Below are positions 55,021-64,000 of a DNA stretch of 64,000 nt, one piece after another. Position numbers and translations under genes: made by a program. The stretch covers positions 1 to 64,000 of the forward strand of contig CALLZC010000059.1 in NCBI GenBank assembly GCA_937858995.1, in the 5' to 3' direction. The notes beneath the pieces are model-generated. The model saw only the letters and a list, made by a program, of their open reading frames with translations. It ran no database searches and had not been told where the DNA came from. The DNA comes from an uncultured Nostocoides sp. (lineage in GTDB: Bacteria; Actinomycetota; Actinomycetes; Actinomycetales; Dermatophilaceae). Position 1 is the stretch's first letter; each line of letters begins with the position of its first letter.

Positions 55021-56115
55021 TTAGACCCCCGAGTAGCTGTGCTGACCGACGAAGTACATATTGACGATCGAGTAGTTGAGGATGATGCACGCGAACCCGG
55101 CCAGCGCGAGGTAGGTCGCCTTCTGCCGGCTGATGCCCGTGGTCGCGCGGGCGTGGAGATACGCGGCATACACGACCCAGATGACGAAGGTCCAGACCTC
55201 CTTCGGATCCCAGTTCCAGTAGGACGCCCACGCCTGGCGCGCCCAAATGGCCCCGGCGATGAGGGTGAAGGTCCACAGCGGGAAGGCGATGACGTGCAGC
55301 CCGTAACCCAATCGCTCGAGCTCCGCTGCCGGCGGAAGGACCCGGCGCAGGCGGGCAGCCCGGGAGGTGCCGGCCGTGGGCAGGCGGTCACTGCGATCGA
55401 CCAGGAGATAGGCCAGCGAGACCGTCGCCGCCAGGGTGAAGACCCCCACCGAAATCGTGGCGACCGAGACATGGATGACCAGCCAGGAGGAGCGCAGCGA
55501 CGGCAGCAACTGAGCCGCCTCGGTGTACCAGAAGGTGGTTGCCGAGCCGAGCATGAGTAGCACCGGGGCGGTGACGAAGGCGCCGAGCCAGTCGACATTG
55601 CGCTTCAGCGTCCACACGGAAAAGCCCAGGAGCACCACGAAGGAAGCTGCCGCGATGAACTCGTGCAGATTGCCCAGGGGCGGCCGGTTCACCGACAACC
55701 CACGCAAGATGATGGACGCACCGACCAGGAGGGTCGCCAGCCAGGTCAGCATTCGCGCCGGGCCCGCAGCCCGACGTGCCCCACGAGCAGAGCCCCCCAC
55801 GGGATCCATAGGCACCGACCCCGTGCGGGCCGCATCGGTGCCCACGCCGTCGGGCCGATCCGGTGACGTGCCCGCCCATCCGGCGCGCACCCCACGGCCC
55901 ACCGGTTCCGTGGCCAGCCGTGCACCGACATCGGCGCCAGCAGATACCGGCACGGCGACGTCCGCCAGCTCGGGCACGGCGGCGCCCGCTGGCTCGGGCT
56001 GAGAGGCCGCGGCCCGCGCGAGATAGAGGACGTAGCCGAACATCGCCAGGGTCAGCACCGCCAGGGCGGAGTAGAGGCTGACCAGCGAGTACTGTTCCAA
56101 GGTTTCGCGTGTCAT
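55021..56115 (-). CDS. ccsB: System II cytochrome c biogenesis protein CcsB (ResC)
   Basis: Heme-handling membrane partner of ResB in cytochrome c maturation, 364 residues. The tryptophan-rich heme-binding segment SYWNWDPKEVWTFVIW (WWD-type) and histidines in LGNLHEFIA and LVIHVSVATIS are present. An Ala/Pro/Gly-rich insertion of about 90 residues (about 38-125) between helices 1 and 2 is longer than in most homologues. ATG 56115 is used; ATG 56127 is possible. A composite palindrome, copy 3, lies between it and resB. Confidence 0.93.
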   Translation of the reverse strand: MTRETLEQYSLVSLYSALAVLTLAMFGYVLYLARAAASQPEPAGAAVPELADVAVPVSAGADVGARLATEPVGRGVRAGWAGTSPDRPDGVGTDAARTGSVPMDPVGGSARGARRAAGPARMLTWLATLLVGASIILRGLSVNRPPLGNLHEFIAAASFVVLLGFSVWTLKRNVDWLGAFVTAPVLLMLGSATTFWYTEAAQLLPSLRSSWLVIHVSVATISVGVFTLAATVSLAYLLVDRSDRLPTAGTSRAARLRRVLPPAAELERLGYGLHVIAFPLWTFTLIAGAIWARQAWASYWNWDPKEVWTFVIWVVYAAYLHARATTGISRQKATYLALAGFACIILNYSIVNMYFVGQHSYSGV

Positions 56116-56195
56116 AGCGCTTGGCATCCTCTCACGCGCGGCTGACCCTCCGGCCGGCCCGCCCCGACGCCTGGTCACGCCCCGCCCATGTGACG

Positions 56196-56275
56196 AACTT
56201 CTGCTAGCAGAGGTTAGTCAAATCTGCACACTGTGCTAGCTGTGCACATTTGACTACGTTCTGCTAGCAGAGGTT
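56196..56275 (-). repeat. Composite palindrome A-B-A, copy 3
   Basis: 80-bp element with two good A modules: AAC-tt-CTGCTAGCAG-ag-GTT (56196-56215) and ACG-tt-CTGCTAGCAG-ag-GTT (56256-56275). Between them, with one spacer base each side, is module B (56217-56254, 38 bp): GTCAAAT-c-TGCACA pairs with TGTGCA-c-ATTTGAC around ten bases. The resB stop codon (TAA, 56276-56274) overlaps the outer edge of the second A module. It fills the only wide gap in an otherwise tightly overlapping operon. Confidence 0.9.
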
Positions 56276-57905
56276 AGTTGAATCGAGTCGAGCCGAGCCC
56301 AACCGAGCCAGCACGGCCAGCCAGGGCCGCGAGGTGGTCCGCGAGGCCCGAGTCCTCGCCCTTGGCGAGGCCGCCGAGTTCCAGCCGGGAGCCGCCGCCG
56401 GGAAGCGCGATCGCCCGGGCGAAGACCCGGCGCCGGCGGATCAGCAGGGAGGCGATGAGGCCGCCGAGGGCCAGCAGCGAGGCGGCCAGGGTCAGGTTCT
56501 TGGCCGGGTCGTGCCGGATCGACAGACCCGCCCAGCGCTCGATCGAGTTGAGGGTGATCGAACCGCGCTCACCCGGCAGGTCGACGGTCTGCCCCGGCTC
56601 GAGCCAGATCCGCAGCACGTCCCCGTCGTCACCCGTGACCTGGGTCATCTCCTGGGTGTTCAGCGCATACACCGACCCGGAGGCGCCGCCGGGGAACAGC
56701 TCCCCCTCATACAGCCCCAGGGCCAGCGCGGGGTCGCGCGCGTCCGGGAACACCGAGATGGGACCCTGGTCGTCGGTGATCACCGCCGTCGGCAACAGAT
56801 TGCCGAAGAAGCCGAGCCCCTGGGGCCGCGCGCCCGGGACCTTGATCGCACCGGGCGAGGTGTAGTTGTTGTCCCGGGGCAGGAAGACCGTCGGCCCGTC
56901 GTAGACGATCACGCCCCGCGCGTCCTTGACGGTGACATCCGCGGCATACCCATTGCCGAGCAGGAAGACCGTGGCACCGTCCATCTCCACGGGCTGGTTG
57001 ACCTTGAGGATGCGCTGCCGCGGTGCGGCACCGGGCTCCTGCGTCGTGCTCAGGTATGCCGTGAAGTCGCGCGGCGCTCCGAACTGGCCGGCGCTGGTGA
57101 TCCGGTCTTCGAAACTCGCATCGAAGCGATCGAGCGTCAGCGAGAACGGCGGCAGCCGGCTCGGATCCGCGCGCGGCCCCGGGTTGATCGTGTCGTAGTT
57201 GATCGCCGTATTGGAGAAGGTGGAGCCCACCGGCACGATGACATCCCCCTTCCACCCCCACACATGCCCGATCGCCACGCCGACGATGACGCCGATCAAG
57301 GCGAGGTGGAAGAGCAGGTTCCCGGTTTCCTTCGCATATCCCGTCTCGGCCGCCAAGCAATCGCCATCGCGCACATCGACCCGATAGCGCCGGCCCAGTG
57401 CCGTGCGGACGGCCGCGATGGCCTCCGGCGGGTCCAGGTCGAGATCCAGCGCGTGGTATGCCGGTAGCCGGCTCAGATTCGCCGGCACGCGGGGCGGGCG
57501 TGCGCGCACCTGCCGCAGGTGGATGCGCGTGCGCGGTAGGACGCAGCCGACGAGACTGATGAGCAGCAGCAGATAGATGGCCGAGAACCAGGGCGTGGCA
57601 TACACCTCGAAGAAGCCCAGGCGATCCAGGACCGGGCCCAGGCTCGGGTGCGCAGCGATGTAGTCCGCGGTCCGCGTGGGATTGATGGAGCGTTGCGGCC
57701 AGATCGACCCTGGCAGGGCCGCCACGGCGAGCAGCAACAACAGCAGCAGCGCGGTACGCATGCTCGTCAACGTGCGCCAGGCCCAGCGACCCCACCCCAC
57801 CGGGCCGAGGCGCGGCAGGCGCACCGGCTCCGGCGCGGGACCGGCCGTGCCCGTCAGCTCCTGCGGCGCGGACACGGCATCGGCGTGCACGCGGGCATCG
57901 CTCAC
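56274..57905 (-). CDS. resB: System II cytochrome c biogenesis protein ResB
   Basis: 543-residue membrane protein with a large extracytoplasmic domain, which with CcsB transports and ligates heme to apocytochrome c. Three N-terminal helices ([62 protein letters not shown]) and one C-terminal helix ([19 protein letters not shown]) frame the domain. Conserved [11 protein letters not shown] follows the first helix. GTG 57905 overlaps the ccdA stop (GTGA). The open frame further upstream is antisense noise. Confidence 0.93.
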   Translation of the reverse strand: MSDARVHADAVSAPQELTGTAGPAPEPVRLPRLGPVGWGRWAWRTLTSMRTALLLLLLLAVAALPGSIWPQRSINPTRTADYIAAHPSLGPVLDRLGFFEVYATPWFSAIYLLLLISLVGCVLPRTRIHLRQVRARPPRVPANLSRLPAYHALDLDLDPPEAIAAVRTALGRRYRVDVRDGDCLAAETGYAKETGNLLFHLALIGVIVGVAIGHVWGWKGDVIVPVGSTFSNTAINYDTINPGPRADPSRLPPFSLTLDRFDASFEDRITSAGQFGAPRDFTAYLSTTQEPGAAPRQRILKVNQPVEMDGATVFLLGNGYAADVTVKDARGVIVYDGPTVFLPRDNNYTSPGAIKVPGARPQGLGFFGNLLPTAVITDDQGPISVFPDARDPALALGLYEGELFPGGASGSVYALNTQEMTQVTGDDGDVLRIWLEPGQTVDLPGERGSITLNSIERWAGLSIRHDPAKNLTLAASLLALGGLIASLLIRRRRVFARAIALPGGGSRLELGGLAKGEDSGLADHLAALAGRAGSVGLGSTRFN

Positions 57906-58744
57906 AAGATCACCTCGAACCCGCTGATCGCGTTGACCCGCAACCAGTTCAGCAGCGCATCCCAGGCCCCGGTCAGCAGCAATACCCCGACGGCAAGCAA
58001 CAGCAGCCCGCCGCCGACGTGAATGGCTCGGCTGTGGCGACGCAGAAAGGCGCTGAACCGCCCGGCCCGCTCCCAGGCGCTTGCGAGCGCCAGGAACGGC
58101 AATCCCAAACCCAGGCAGTATGCCGTGACCAGCGCGATGGCCCGCCCCAGACTTGGGTCCGTCGCCGTCGCCATCGCCAGCACCGCGCCCAACGTCGGCC
58201 CGGAGCACGGTGTCCAGCCAATGCCGAAGACGGCACCCAGCGCGGGCGCCCCGAGCAACCCCATCCGGGGCCGCCACCGGGGGGTGAGGGTGCGCTGGCT
58301 TCCGGCGCCGAGGAATACCAGGGCCATGATCACGACCAGCGCCCCGCCGGCTCGGCTCAGCAGTTCGCGCTGCTCGACCAGGACTGCTCCGATGCCCGTG
58401 ACAAAGACGGCGGCCAGGATATAGACGGCGCTGAACCCGGCAATGAAGAGCAGGGTGCCTAGGACCACCCGGCTGCGGGCCGGCGCCTCCTGGGCCAGGC
58501 CGGCGCGACCCGACCCGCCGCCCGACCCAGCGCCCGACCCACCAGCCGACGCCCCGGCCGGGCCGCCGACCGGCGCGTGGACCTGCGGGCCGGCGCCCGC
58601 GACATACCCCAAGAAGCCCGGGACCAGCGGCAGAACGCAGGGCGAGGCGAAGGAGAGCAGTCCCGCGGCCGCGGCCACGAGCAGCGCGAGCGGGAGCGCA
58701 CCCGTGGCCACGGTGTCTGCGGCGCCCGCGACCAGGACGCTCAC
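57902..58744 (-). CDS. ccdA: Thiol-disulfide transporter CcdA
   Basis: Membrane protein passing reducing equivalents from cytoplasmic thioredoxin to TlpA/ResA so that apocytochrome c cysteines stay reduced; 280 residues. The two redox cysteines lie in [14 protein letters not shown] and [12 protein letters not shown] Gly/Ser/Ala-rich loop (about 60-82) between helices 1 and 2 is unusually long. GTG 58744 overlaps the tlpA stop. Confidence 0.93.
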   Translation of the reverse strand: MSVLVAGAADTVATGALPLALLVAAAAGLLSFASPCVLPLVPGFLGYVAGAGPQVHAPVGGPAGASAGGSGAGSGGGSGRAGLAQEAPARSRVVLGTLLFIAGFSAVYILAAVFVTGIGAVLVEQRELLSRAGGALVVIMALVFLGAGSQRTLTPRWRPRMGLLGAPALGAVFGIGWTPCSGPTLGAVLAMATATDPSLGRAIALVTAYCLGLGLPFLALASAWERAGRFSAFLRRHSRAIHVGGGLLLLAVGVLLLTGAWDALLNWLRVNAISGFEVIL

Positions 58745-59331
58745 GACGTGCCGCCGCCCGCGGCCACATCGGTGATCATCCCGGTGAGGGTTGAGGCGGT
58801 CACCGGCCCGAGGGTGCGCGCGGCGATCCGACCCTCCCGGTCGAGGATCAACGTTGCGGGCAGCGCCGCGGCCTTGCCCTGCAGGGCGAGCACCGCGCGG
58901 CCCCCCGGATCGCTCAGGGAGGGATACGGCAGGCCCCACCGCTCGGCTTGGGCCCGACCGGTCGCCGCCTCCTCACGGAAGTCGATGCCGATGAAGGTTG
59001 CGAGCTTGGTGATCTTCGGGTCGGAAGCCACCGCGACGAGGTCAGGGGCCTCCTTGGCGCACGGACCGCACCACGACGCCCACACATTGACCACGAGCAG
59101 CGTGTCTCGGTGCTCGGTGCTGTCCCAGGCGCCGCCATCAAGCGTGGTGCCACTCAGCACGACCGGTTCACCACGCCGGGCGGCGGGGATGATCTCGCTC
59201 GTCCCATCTCCGGCGATGTATCCCTTCTGGCTGCCCTGGTTCGCCTGCTCTGCGACGGTGTTCGAGCTGCAGCCCGCGAGGAAAAGCGCAGCCAGGGCCA
59301 CCCCGAGCAGGTGTCGACGCGGGAGGCTCAC
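58741..59331 (-). CDS. tlpA: TlpA/ResA-like thioredoxin lipoprotein
   Basis: 196-residue membrane-anchored thiol reductase for cytochrome c maturation. The lipobox LAGC places the lipidated Cys at 21, and the thioredoxin active site WCGPC is at 87-91 in [12 protein letters not shown]. The cis-proline region is [12 protein letters not shown] 59331 overlaps the phosphatase stop (GTGA). Its place before ccdA-resB-ccsB supports the ResA role. Confidence 0.93.
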   Translation of the reverse strand: MSLPRRHLLGVALAALFLAGCSSNTVAEQANQGSQKGYIAGDGTSEIIPAARRGEPVVLSGTTLDGGAWDSTEHRDTLLVVNVWASWCGPCAKEAPDLVAVASDPKITKLATFIGIDFREEAATGRAQAERWGLPYPSLSDPGGRAVLALQGKAAALPATLILDREGRIAARTLGPVTASTLTGMITDVAAGGGTS

Positions 59332-59963
59332 GCGCCCACGCTCGAGGTGTCATCGGAGAGCAGGTGTCTGGCCGGCTCGGCATAGGACACCGCGCTCACC
59401 TCGGTGCCCACGAAGGCGAGCGTCGTCACGGAGGCCAGGGAGCACTCCCGGGAGCGAGGGTCGTGCCACAGGCGGCGGCCCTCGACCGCGCTGCGCATCA
59501 TCCACACGGGCAGTTGGTGCGAGACGATGACGGCCTCATGCCCGGCCGCCGCCTCGCGGGCCGAGTCGACCGCGTCGCTGACCCGCTCGACGATCTCGAC
59601 ATAGGGCTCCCCCCAGGACGGCTTGGTGACGTCATACAGGCGGCCGAGGTTCTTGGGGCGCAGGAAGGTGCCCACGCGCACCGTCTCCCCCTCGAAGGAG
59701 TTGGCTGCCTCGATGACCCGCTCGTCGATGACGACGGGCAGGTTCAGCCGCTGCGCCAGGGGCGCGATCGTCTCTTGAGCGCGTTCTAGGGGGGAGGAGA
59801 CCAGATGCACAATGTCGCGCGTGCCCAGGTAGTCGGCCAACACCAACGCCATGGCCCGGCCACGCTCCGAGAGCTGAAACCCCGCCAGGCGACCATAAAG
59901 GACCTTGTCGGGATTGTGGACCTCGCCGTGGCGCACGAGATGGACCAGGGTGCGCGTCGTCAT
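59328..59963 (-). CDS. Histidine phosphatase (phosphoglycerate mutase-like) protein
   Basis: 211 residues of the histidine phosphatase superfamily. The phospho-acceptor motif [10 protein letters not shown] has R-H-G at 11-13. [16 protein letters not shown] and [10 protein letters not shown] supply the other catalytic arginine and histidine. Actinobacterial members between hemL and tlpA are of unknown substrate. The ATG at 59963 overlaps the hemL stop. Confidence 0.9.
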   Translation of the reverse strand: MTTRTLVHLVRHGEVHNPDKVLYGRLAGFQLSERGRAMALVLADYLGTRDIVHLVSSPLERAQETIAPLAQRLNLPVVIDERVIEAANSFEGETVRVGTFLRPKNLGRLYDVTKPSWGEPYVEIVERVSDAVDSAREAAAGHEAVIVSHQLPVWMMRSAVEGRRLWHDPRSRECSLASVTTLAFVGTEVSAVSYAEPARHLLSDDTSSVGA

Positions 59964-61303
59964 GGCCCGATTGTCGCAAAGGAATCTGCGGCCGCGCGCG
60001 CGGCGGCCGGCAGGGCGGCCACGACCCGGTCGACGGCGCGGTCGTCGTGCGCGGCGGAGACGAACCACGCCTCGAAGGCGCTGGGTGGCAGGTGCACCCC
60101 CTGGTCGAGCAGGCTGTGGAAGAAGGCCGCGTATGCCGGGGCGCTGGTCCGCTTGGCAGCGTCATAGTTCGCGACCGGACCGTCGGCGAAAAAGATGCTG
60201 AACATCGAGCCGGCCCACTGGATCGTATGCGGAACCCCGGCCTTGCCCAGTTCGGCACCGGCCGCCTCGGCAATGGCTGCGGCGACCGTGTCCAGGTGCC
60301 GGTAGACCTGCGGCGTACAGGCCTGCAGCGTTGCCAGGCCGGCGGCTGTGGCCACTGGGTTCCCGGATAGCGTGCCCGCCTGATACACCGGACCGTCCGG
60401 AGCCAACCACGCCATCAGAGCCGCGGGACCGCCGAACGCGGCGGCGGGGAAGCCGCCCCCCATCACCTTGCCGAAGGTGAAGAGGTCGGGCGCGCCGGCG
60501 GCATAGGGGCCCTCGAGTCCGTACCACCCGGAGCGGGAGCAGCGGAAGCCGGTCATTACCTCGTCGCTGATGAGCAGGGACCCGTGTGCGCGGGTGATCC
60601 GTCGCACCGCCTCGGTGAAGCCCGGCAGCGGCGGGACGACACCCATATTGCCGGGAGCGGCCTCAGTGATCACCGCCGCAATGTGCTCGCCATCCGCGGC
60701 GAAAGCAGCTTCGAGCGCGGCAATATCGTTGTAGGGCAAGACGATCGTCTCGGCCGCTGCACTCGGCGGGACACCGGCGGAGTCGGGCAGGCCAAAGGTC
60801 GCGACGCCGGAGCCGGCCGAGGCGAGCAGCGCATCCACGTGCCCGTGGTAGCAGCCGGCAAATTTCACTACCCGCGAGCGGCCGGTGATCCCGCGGGCCA
60901 ACCGCAGAGCGCTCATGGTCGCTTCGGTGCCGGAGGAGACCAGCCGCACCTGCTCGACCGGCGCGACCCGGGCGACGATCTCCTCGGCGAGTGCCACCTC
61001 ATTCTCGCTGGGCGTGCCATAGGAAAAGCCGCGGGCGGCCGCCTGCGCAACCGCCGTGAGCACCTCGGGGTGGGCGTGCCCGAGGATCATCGGGCCCCAG
61101 GAGCCAATCAGGTCGACATACTCTCGGCCGTCGGCATCGATCAGATAGGCACCGGCCGCCCGGGCGACGAAACGCGGGGTGCCACCCACGCTGCGAAAGG
61201 CGCGGACGGGTGAGTTGACCCCGCCGGGGACCACGGCCTGGGCGCGGGCAAAGAGGGCCGCGGAGGCGGGGGCGGGGGTATGGCCAGGGTGGGCGGACGG
61301 CAT
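59960..61303 (-). CDS. hemL: Glutamate-1-semialdehyde 2,1-aminomutase
   Basis: PLP enzyme that makes 5-aminolevulinate for heme by the C5 pathway, 447 residues. The PLP lysine lies near residue 278 in [36 protein letters not shown] and [15 protein letters not shown] are family signatures. The open frame extends upstream, but ATG 61303 gives the usual start. It heads a tightly packed operon with the cytochrome c maturation genes, linking heme supply to its use. Confidence 0.96.
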   Translation of the reverse strand: MPSAHPGHTPAPASAALFARAQAVVPGGVNSPVRAFRSVGGTPRFVARAAGAYLIDADGREYVDLIGSWGPMILGHAHPEVLTAVAQAAARGFSYGTPSENEVALAEEIVARVAPVEQVRLVSSGTEATMSALRLARGITGRSRVVKFAGCYHGHVDALLASAGSGVATFGLPDSAGVPPSAAAETIVLPYNDIAALEAAFAADGEHIAAVITEAAPGNMGVVPPLPGFTEAVRRITRAHGSLLISDEVMTGFRCSRSGWYGLEGPYAAGAPDLFTFGKVMGGGFPAAAFGGPAALMAWLAPDGPVYQAGTLSGNPVATAAGLATLQACTPQVYRHLDTVAAAIAEAAGAELGKAGVPHTIQWAGSMFSIFFADGPVANYDAAKRTSAPAYAAFFHSLLDQGVHLPPSAFEAWFVSAAHDDRAVDRVVAALPAAARAAADSFATIGP

Positions 61304-61334
61304 ACGGGCAAGTTTGGCACCGAGGGGCGGGTGC

Positions 61335-61841
61335 TCAGCGCAGGGCGTCCCCGGCCTGGCTGGGCGCCGCCAGGGCATCGCGGATCTTTTGCAGCGAGGA
61401 GCCCAGGGCAATGAACTCCTCAGGGTCCAGGATGTCGATCAGATGCTCGCGCACCGACTGCACATGGCACTTCGCCATCAGTGCCACGTGCTCCCGACCG
61501 GTGTCGGTGAGGACCAGTTCGACGCCGCGGCGATCATCCGCGCAGGGCTCGCGGCGCACCCAGCCGCGCTTTTCCAGCCGGGACGCGGTGTGGGTGATTC
61601 GGCTGCGCGACTGAACCACCAGGTCAGCGAGGGCGGACATCCGCATCCGACCATTCGGCGCCTCGGAGAGCATCGAGACGACTTCATACTCCGAGAGTTG
61701 GGTCCCGTGCCGCGAGAGGTCCAGATCGAGGGCCACCTCGAGCAGTCGCGTCGCGCGCAGGTAGGCGCGCCAGGCGTGCTGCTCGCTGCCTGTGAGCCAC
61801 GGGACGTCGTCCAGATTCTCCGATGGGGAACTCATCGCCAT
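61335..61841 (-). CDS. MarR-family transcriptional regulator
   Basis: 168-residue winged-helix regulator. [50 protein letters not shown] (in pieces) is the DNA-binding region, followed by the wing [18 protein letters not shown]. It is divergent from yceI, with which MarR genes are frequently paired in actinobacteria, and probably represses both. ATG 61841 or 61835 may be used. No cysteine pattern indicates a redox sensor. Confidence 0.9.
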   Translation of the reverse strand: MAMSSPSENLDDVPWLTGSEQHAWRAYLRATRLLEVALDLDLSRHGTQLSEYEVVSMLSEAPNGRMRMSALADLVVQSRSRITHTASRLEKRGWVRREPCADDRRGVELVLTDTGREHVALMAKCHVQSVREHLIDILDPEEFIALGSSLQKIRDALAAPSQAGDALR

Positions 61842-61886
61842 CCATCATGCCAGCGCGAGTCGGGGGACAGGGAAAGCGTGACCCAC

Positions 61887-61930
61887 TTGACATTTGCCCT
61901 TTTTTGTTGAAAACTTAATCATCTTGCAAC
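61887..61930 (+). promoter_or_regulatory. yceI promoter with candidate MarR operator
   Basis: TTGACA at 61887-61892 is a consensus -35. It is followed by an AT-rich stretch unusual for this genome. An imperfect 25-bp dyad at 61906-61930 (GTTG-a-AA ... TT-g-CAAC) lies where RNA polymerase would bind, a typical site for repression by the divergent MarR protein. The -10 is unclear: AAAACT (61910) has ideal spacing but is weak. Confidence 0.5.
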
Positions 61931-61950
61931 CCTCCAACGAAGGACATCCC

Positions 61951-62487
61951 ATGAGCACGAAGCTCCCCGCAATCCCCGCTGGCACCTGGACCATCGACCC
62001 CACCCACACCGAGGTCGGATTCGTCGCCCGCCATCTGATGGTGACCAAGGTGCGCGGCAGCTTCGCCGGCGTCGAGGGCACCGTCACGGTGCCGGAGGAT
62101 GTGCGCGCGGCGACTGTCGATGTGACCGTCCAGATGGCCACGGTCGACACCCGCAATGCGGACCGCGACACGCACCTGAAGAGCCCCGACTTCTTCGACG
62201 TCGAGGCCTTCCCGACGATGACCTTCGTTGCCACCGGCTTCGACGGGGAAGAGCTCACCGGCGATCTGACGATCAAGGGCGTCACGCACCCCGTGACCTT
62301 TGAGGTCGAGTTCAATGGCGTGCAGAGCGACCCGTGGGGCAACACCAAGGCCGGTTTCGAAGCCAAGGCCGACATCAAGCGCGCCGACTGGGGCCTGACC
62401 TGGAACGCCGCGATCGAGGGCGGCGGCGTGCTCGTCTCCGACAAGATCAAGATCGTTCTGGACGTGCAGTTGGCCAAGGCCAGCTGA
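61951..62487 (+). CDS. YceI-family lipid-binding protein
   Basis: 178-residue lipocalin-like beta-barrel. GTWTIDPTHTEVGFVARHLMVTKVRG is the characteristic opening, and FDVEAFPTMTF and LTIKGVTHPVTFEVEF follow. Members bind long isoprenoids or amphiphiles in a hydrophobic tunnel. No signal peptide is visible, so it acts in the cytoplasm. The ATG at 61951 is set by GAAGGA six bases before it. Isoprenoid binding would fit the surrounding menaquinone theme, but that is only a suggestion. Confidence 0.92.
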   Translation: MSTKLPAIPAGTWTIDPTHTEVGFVARHLMVTKVRGSFAGVEGTVTVPEDVRAATVDVTVQMATVDTRNADRDTHLKSPDFFDVEAFPTMTFVATGFDGEELTGDLTIKGVTHPVTFEVEFNGVQSDPWGNTKAGFEAKADIKRADWGLTWNAAIEGGGVLVSDKIKIVLDVQLAKAS

Positions 62488-62490
62488 CCT

Positions 62491-62540
62491 CGCAACCCTG
62501 GGCCACCCGTTCGCCGACCCGGCGGGCGGGTGGCTTGCGT
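62491..62540. terminator. Bidirectional terminator between yceI and hemB
   Basis: GCCACCCG at 62502-62509 pairs with CGGGTGGC at 62527-62534, with additional CGCC/GGCG pairing inside and CGCAA/TTGCG outside. The structure lies exactly between two convergent genes and ends at the hemB stop codon. The T-run is short, but the stem is strong. Confidence 0.65.
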
Positions 62541-63553
62541 TAGATGAGCGCCGCGGCGTCGAGCGCGAAATAGGTCAGGATGATCCGGGCGCCGGCGCGT
62601 TTGATGCCGATCAGCGACTCGAGAACCACCCGATCGCGCTCGATCCAGCCACGCTCGGCGGCCGCGACGATCTGGGAGTACTCGCCCGAAATCTGGTAGG
62701 CCGCCACCGGCACCGGGCTGACGGCAGCGACCGCGGCGACCACGTCGAGGTGCGACCCCGCCGGTTTCACCATCACGATGTCCGCGCCTTCGGCGAGGTC
62801 GAGCGCCAACTCCCGCAGCGCCTCGGTGGCGTTCGGCGGGTCTTGCTGATAGCTCGCCCGGTCCCCCACGAGAGAACTCGCCACCGCCTCCCGAAAGGGG
62901 CCATAGAGGCCGGAGGTGTACTTCGCGGTGTAGGCGAGCAGTAGCACCTGAGGGAACCCGGCCGCATCGAGCGCCGCCCGCACGTGGCCCACCTGACCGT
63001 CCATCATCCCGGAGAGCCCCAGCACGTGGGCGCCGGCACGTGCTTGCGCTAGCGCCATCGCGGCATACCGCACCAAGGTTGCGTCATTGTCCACGCCGCC
63101 GTGCTCATCCAGCACCCCGCAGTGCCCGTGCGCGGTGAACTCATCGAGACACAGATCGCTCATCACCACCAGGCGGTCGCCGACGGCCGCGACGACCGCG
63201 CGCAGGGCCTGGTTGAGGATTCCGTCCGGGTCGTCGGCGCCGCTGCCGCGCTCGTCCTTGGCCGCCGGGACCCCGAAGATCATGATGCCGCCGAGACCGG
63301 CGGCCACGCAGCGGTGGGCGGTGTCCACCAGCGAGTCGATCGTATGCTGCACCACGCCGGGCATCGCGGCGATCGGCTGCGGCGCCGCAATACCCTCGCG
63401 CACGAAGACCGGCAGGACCAGGTCTGCCGGGTGAAGTCGGTGCTCGGCAACCAGCCGACGCAGCGGCGTGGAGCCGCGCAGCCGGCGGGGGCGCACGGCG
63501 GGAAAGGCACTCACGGGGAGGCCGACGGCCGGCATACCGGGCCCTTGGCTCAC
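62540..63553 (-). CDS. hemB: Delta-aminolevulinic acid dehydratase (porphobilinogen synthase)
   Basis: Condenses two 5-aminolevulinates into porphobilinogen, 337 residues. The Schiff-base lysines lie in YTAKYTSGLYGPFR (about 209) and MVKPAGSHLD (about 262). The metal site reads DLCLDEFTAHGHCG: two of the three zinc cysteines are present and the middle one is Asp, a mixed form. The GTG at 63553 overlaps the hemD stop. It lies near hemL in a heme cluster. Confidence 0.95.
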   Translation of the reverse strand: MSQGPGMPAVGLPVSAFPAVRPRRLRGSTPLRRLVAEHRLHPADLVLPVFVREGIAAPQPIAAMPGVVQHTIDSLVDTAHRCVAAGLGGIMIFGVPAAKDERGSGADDPDGILNQALRAVVAAVGDRLVVMSDLCLDEFTAHGHCGVLDEHGGVDNDATLVRYAAMALAQARAGAHVLGLSGMMDGQVGHVRAALDAAGFPQVLLLAYTAKYTSGLYGPFREAVASSLVGDRASYQQDPPNATEALRELALDLAEGADIVMVKPAGSHLDVVAAVAAVSPVPVAAYQISGEYSQIVAAAERGWIERDRVVLESLIGIKRAGARIILTYFALDAAALI

Positions 63554-64000
63554 CGGGCGCGCCGCCGCGTGGCGGCCCGGCGCTTCTCGCTCGGCCGGCG
63601 CACAGGCTCACCCGCCCGATCGGCCTCGGCCGCCCGCCCGCGACCGAAGTCGGCCAGCGCCGCGATCAGCGCGGGAACACTGGCCTCGGGGGCCAGCACA
63701 TCGACGCGCAAACCGTGTTCCTCCGCGGTCTTCGCGGTGGCGGGGCCGATGCAAGCCACCACGGTGGTGGCGTGCGGCTTCCCCGCGATACCCACGAGAT
63801 TGCGCACCGTGGAGGAGGAGGTGAAGAGCACGGCGTCGAAGTCGCCGGCCTTGATCGCCTCGCGGACCTCGGCGGCAGGCGGGGCCGCGCGCACCGTGCG
63901 ATACGCCGTGACGTCCTCCACCTCCCAGCCAAGCTGTTCGAGCCCGGCGACGAGGGTCTCGGTGGCGATATCGGCCCGCGGGAGGAAGACTCGATTGATC
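63550..64000 (-). CDS. hemD: Uroporphyrinogen-III synthase (C-terminal part)
   Basis: 5' end lies beyond the window. The frame continues without a stop to base 64000 and reads RVFLPRADIATETLVAGLEQ, then VEDVTAYRTVRA, AVLFTSSSTVRNLVG and VACIGPATAKTAEEHGLRVD, the closing half of HemD. The protein ends in a basic Arg-rich tail. In many actinobacteria hemD is fused to a C-methyltransferase domain upstream, which cannot be judged here. GTG 63921 is internal, not the start. Confidence 0.9.
   Translation of the reverse strand, partial: INRVFLPRADIATETLVAGLEQLGWEVEDVTAYRTVRAAPPAAEVREAIKAGDFDAVLFTSSSTVRNLVGIAGKPHATTVVACIGPATAKTAEEHGLRVDVLAPEASVPALIAALADFGRGRAAEADRAGEPVRRPSEKRRAATRRRAR

Noticed and set aside
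1..64000. tRNA, rRNA or riboswitch genes
   Set aside because: I looked in all intergenic gaps (none exceeds about 180 bp) and saw no cloverleaf, rRNA core or known riboswitch consensus.

Overview
This 64 kb window is chromosomal DNA of a high-GC actinobacterium. Frequent GTG starts, MenJ-type menaquinone reductase, AfsR-type regulator, KorAB and System II cytochrome c maturation point to the Micrococcales, and the protein flavour suggests an Intrasporangiaceae/Dermatophilaceae-like lineage. That family-level placement is an inference. Position 1 is a contig end: bases 1-67 are Illumina P5/Nextera adapter, and they truncate pepN. The right edge cuts hemD.

Nearly everything concerns respiration. 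1-2.9 kb: pepN and htpX. 3.0-11.0 kb: a second, partial complex I operon in the order C-H-I-J-K-L-M-N (minus strand). 11-24 kb: a mixed segment with an AEC transporter, a seven-Fn3 secreted protein, korA, a GNAT protein, an AfsR-like regulator, a secreted beta-rich protein, then nuoB2-nuoA2 divergent from korB. 24-27.3 kb: rarD, a cation diffusion facilitator and a GH15-like protein. 27.3-43.9 kb: a polyprenyl diphosphate synthase and the complete 14-gene nuoA-N operon (minus strand, mostly overlapping stops and starts). 44-54.7 kb: menaquinone genes (menJ, menF, menG, menD, menE, menA) with an S66 peptidase, VOC proteins and an ArsC-like protein. menB, menC and menH are absent. 54.7-61.3 kb: one long minus-strand operon hemL-phosphatase-tlpA-ccdA-resB-ccsB-DUF4229. 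61.3-64 kb: marR/yceI divergent pair, hemB and hemD.

The genes fit one pathway: heme and cytochrome c maturation, menaquinone synthesis and side-chain reduction, and two proton-pumping dehydrogenases that feed the menaquinone pool. The second complex I lacks the NADH module (EFG) and also NuoD, and it is interleaved with 2-oxoacid:ferredoxin oxidoreductase genes. This suggests a ferredoxin-driven pump that may borrow NuoD from the complete operon.

Two non-coding signals stand out. One is an 80-bp composite palindrome (20-bp A, 38-bp B, 20-bp A or A* modules) found three times, each time just after a gene's stop codon, and with covarying stems. The other is strong enrichment of the heptamer GGCATAC/GTATGCC on both strands.
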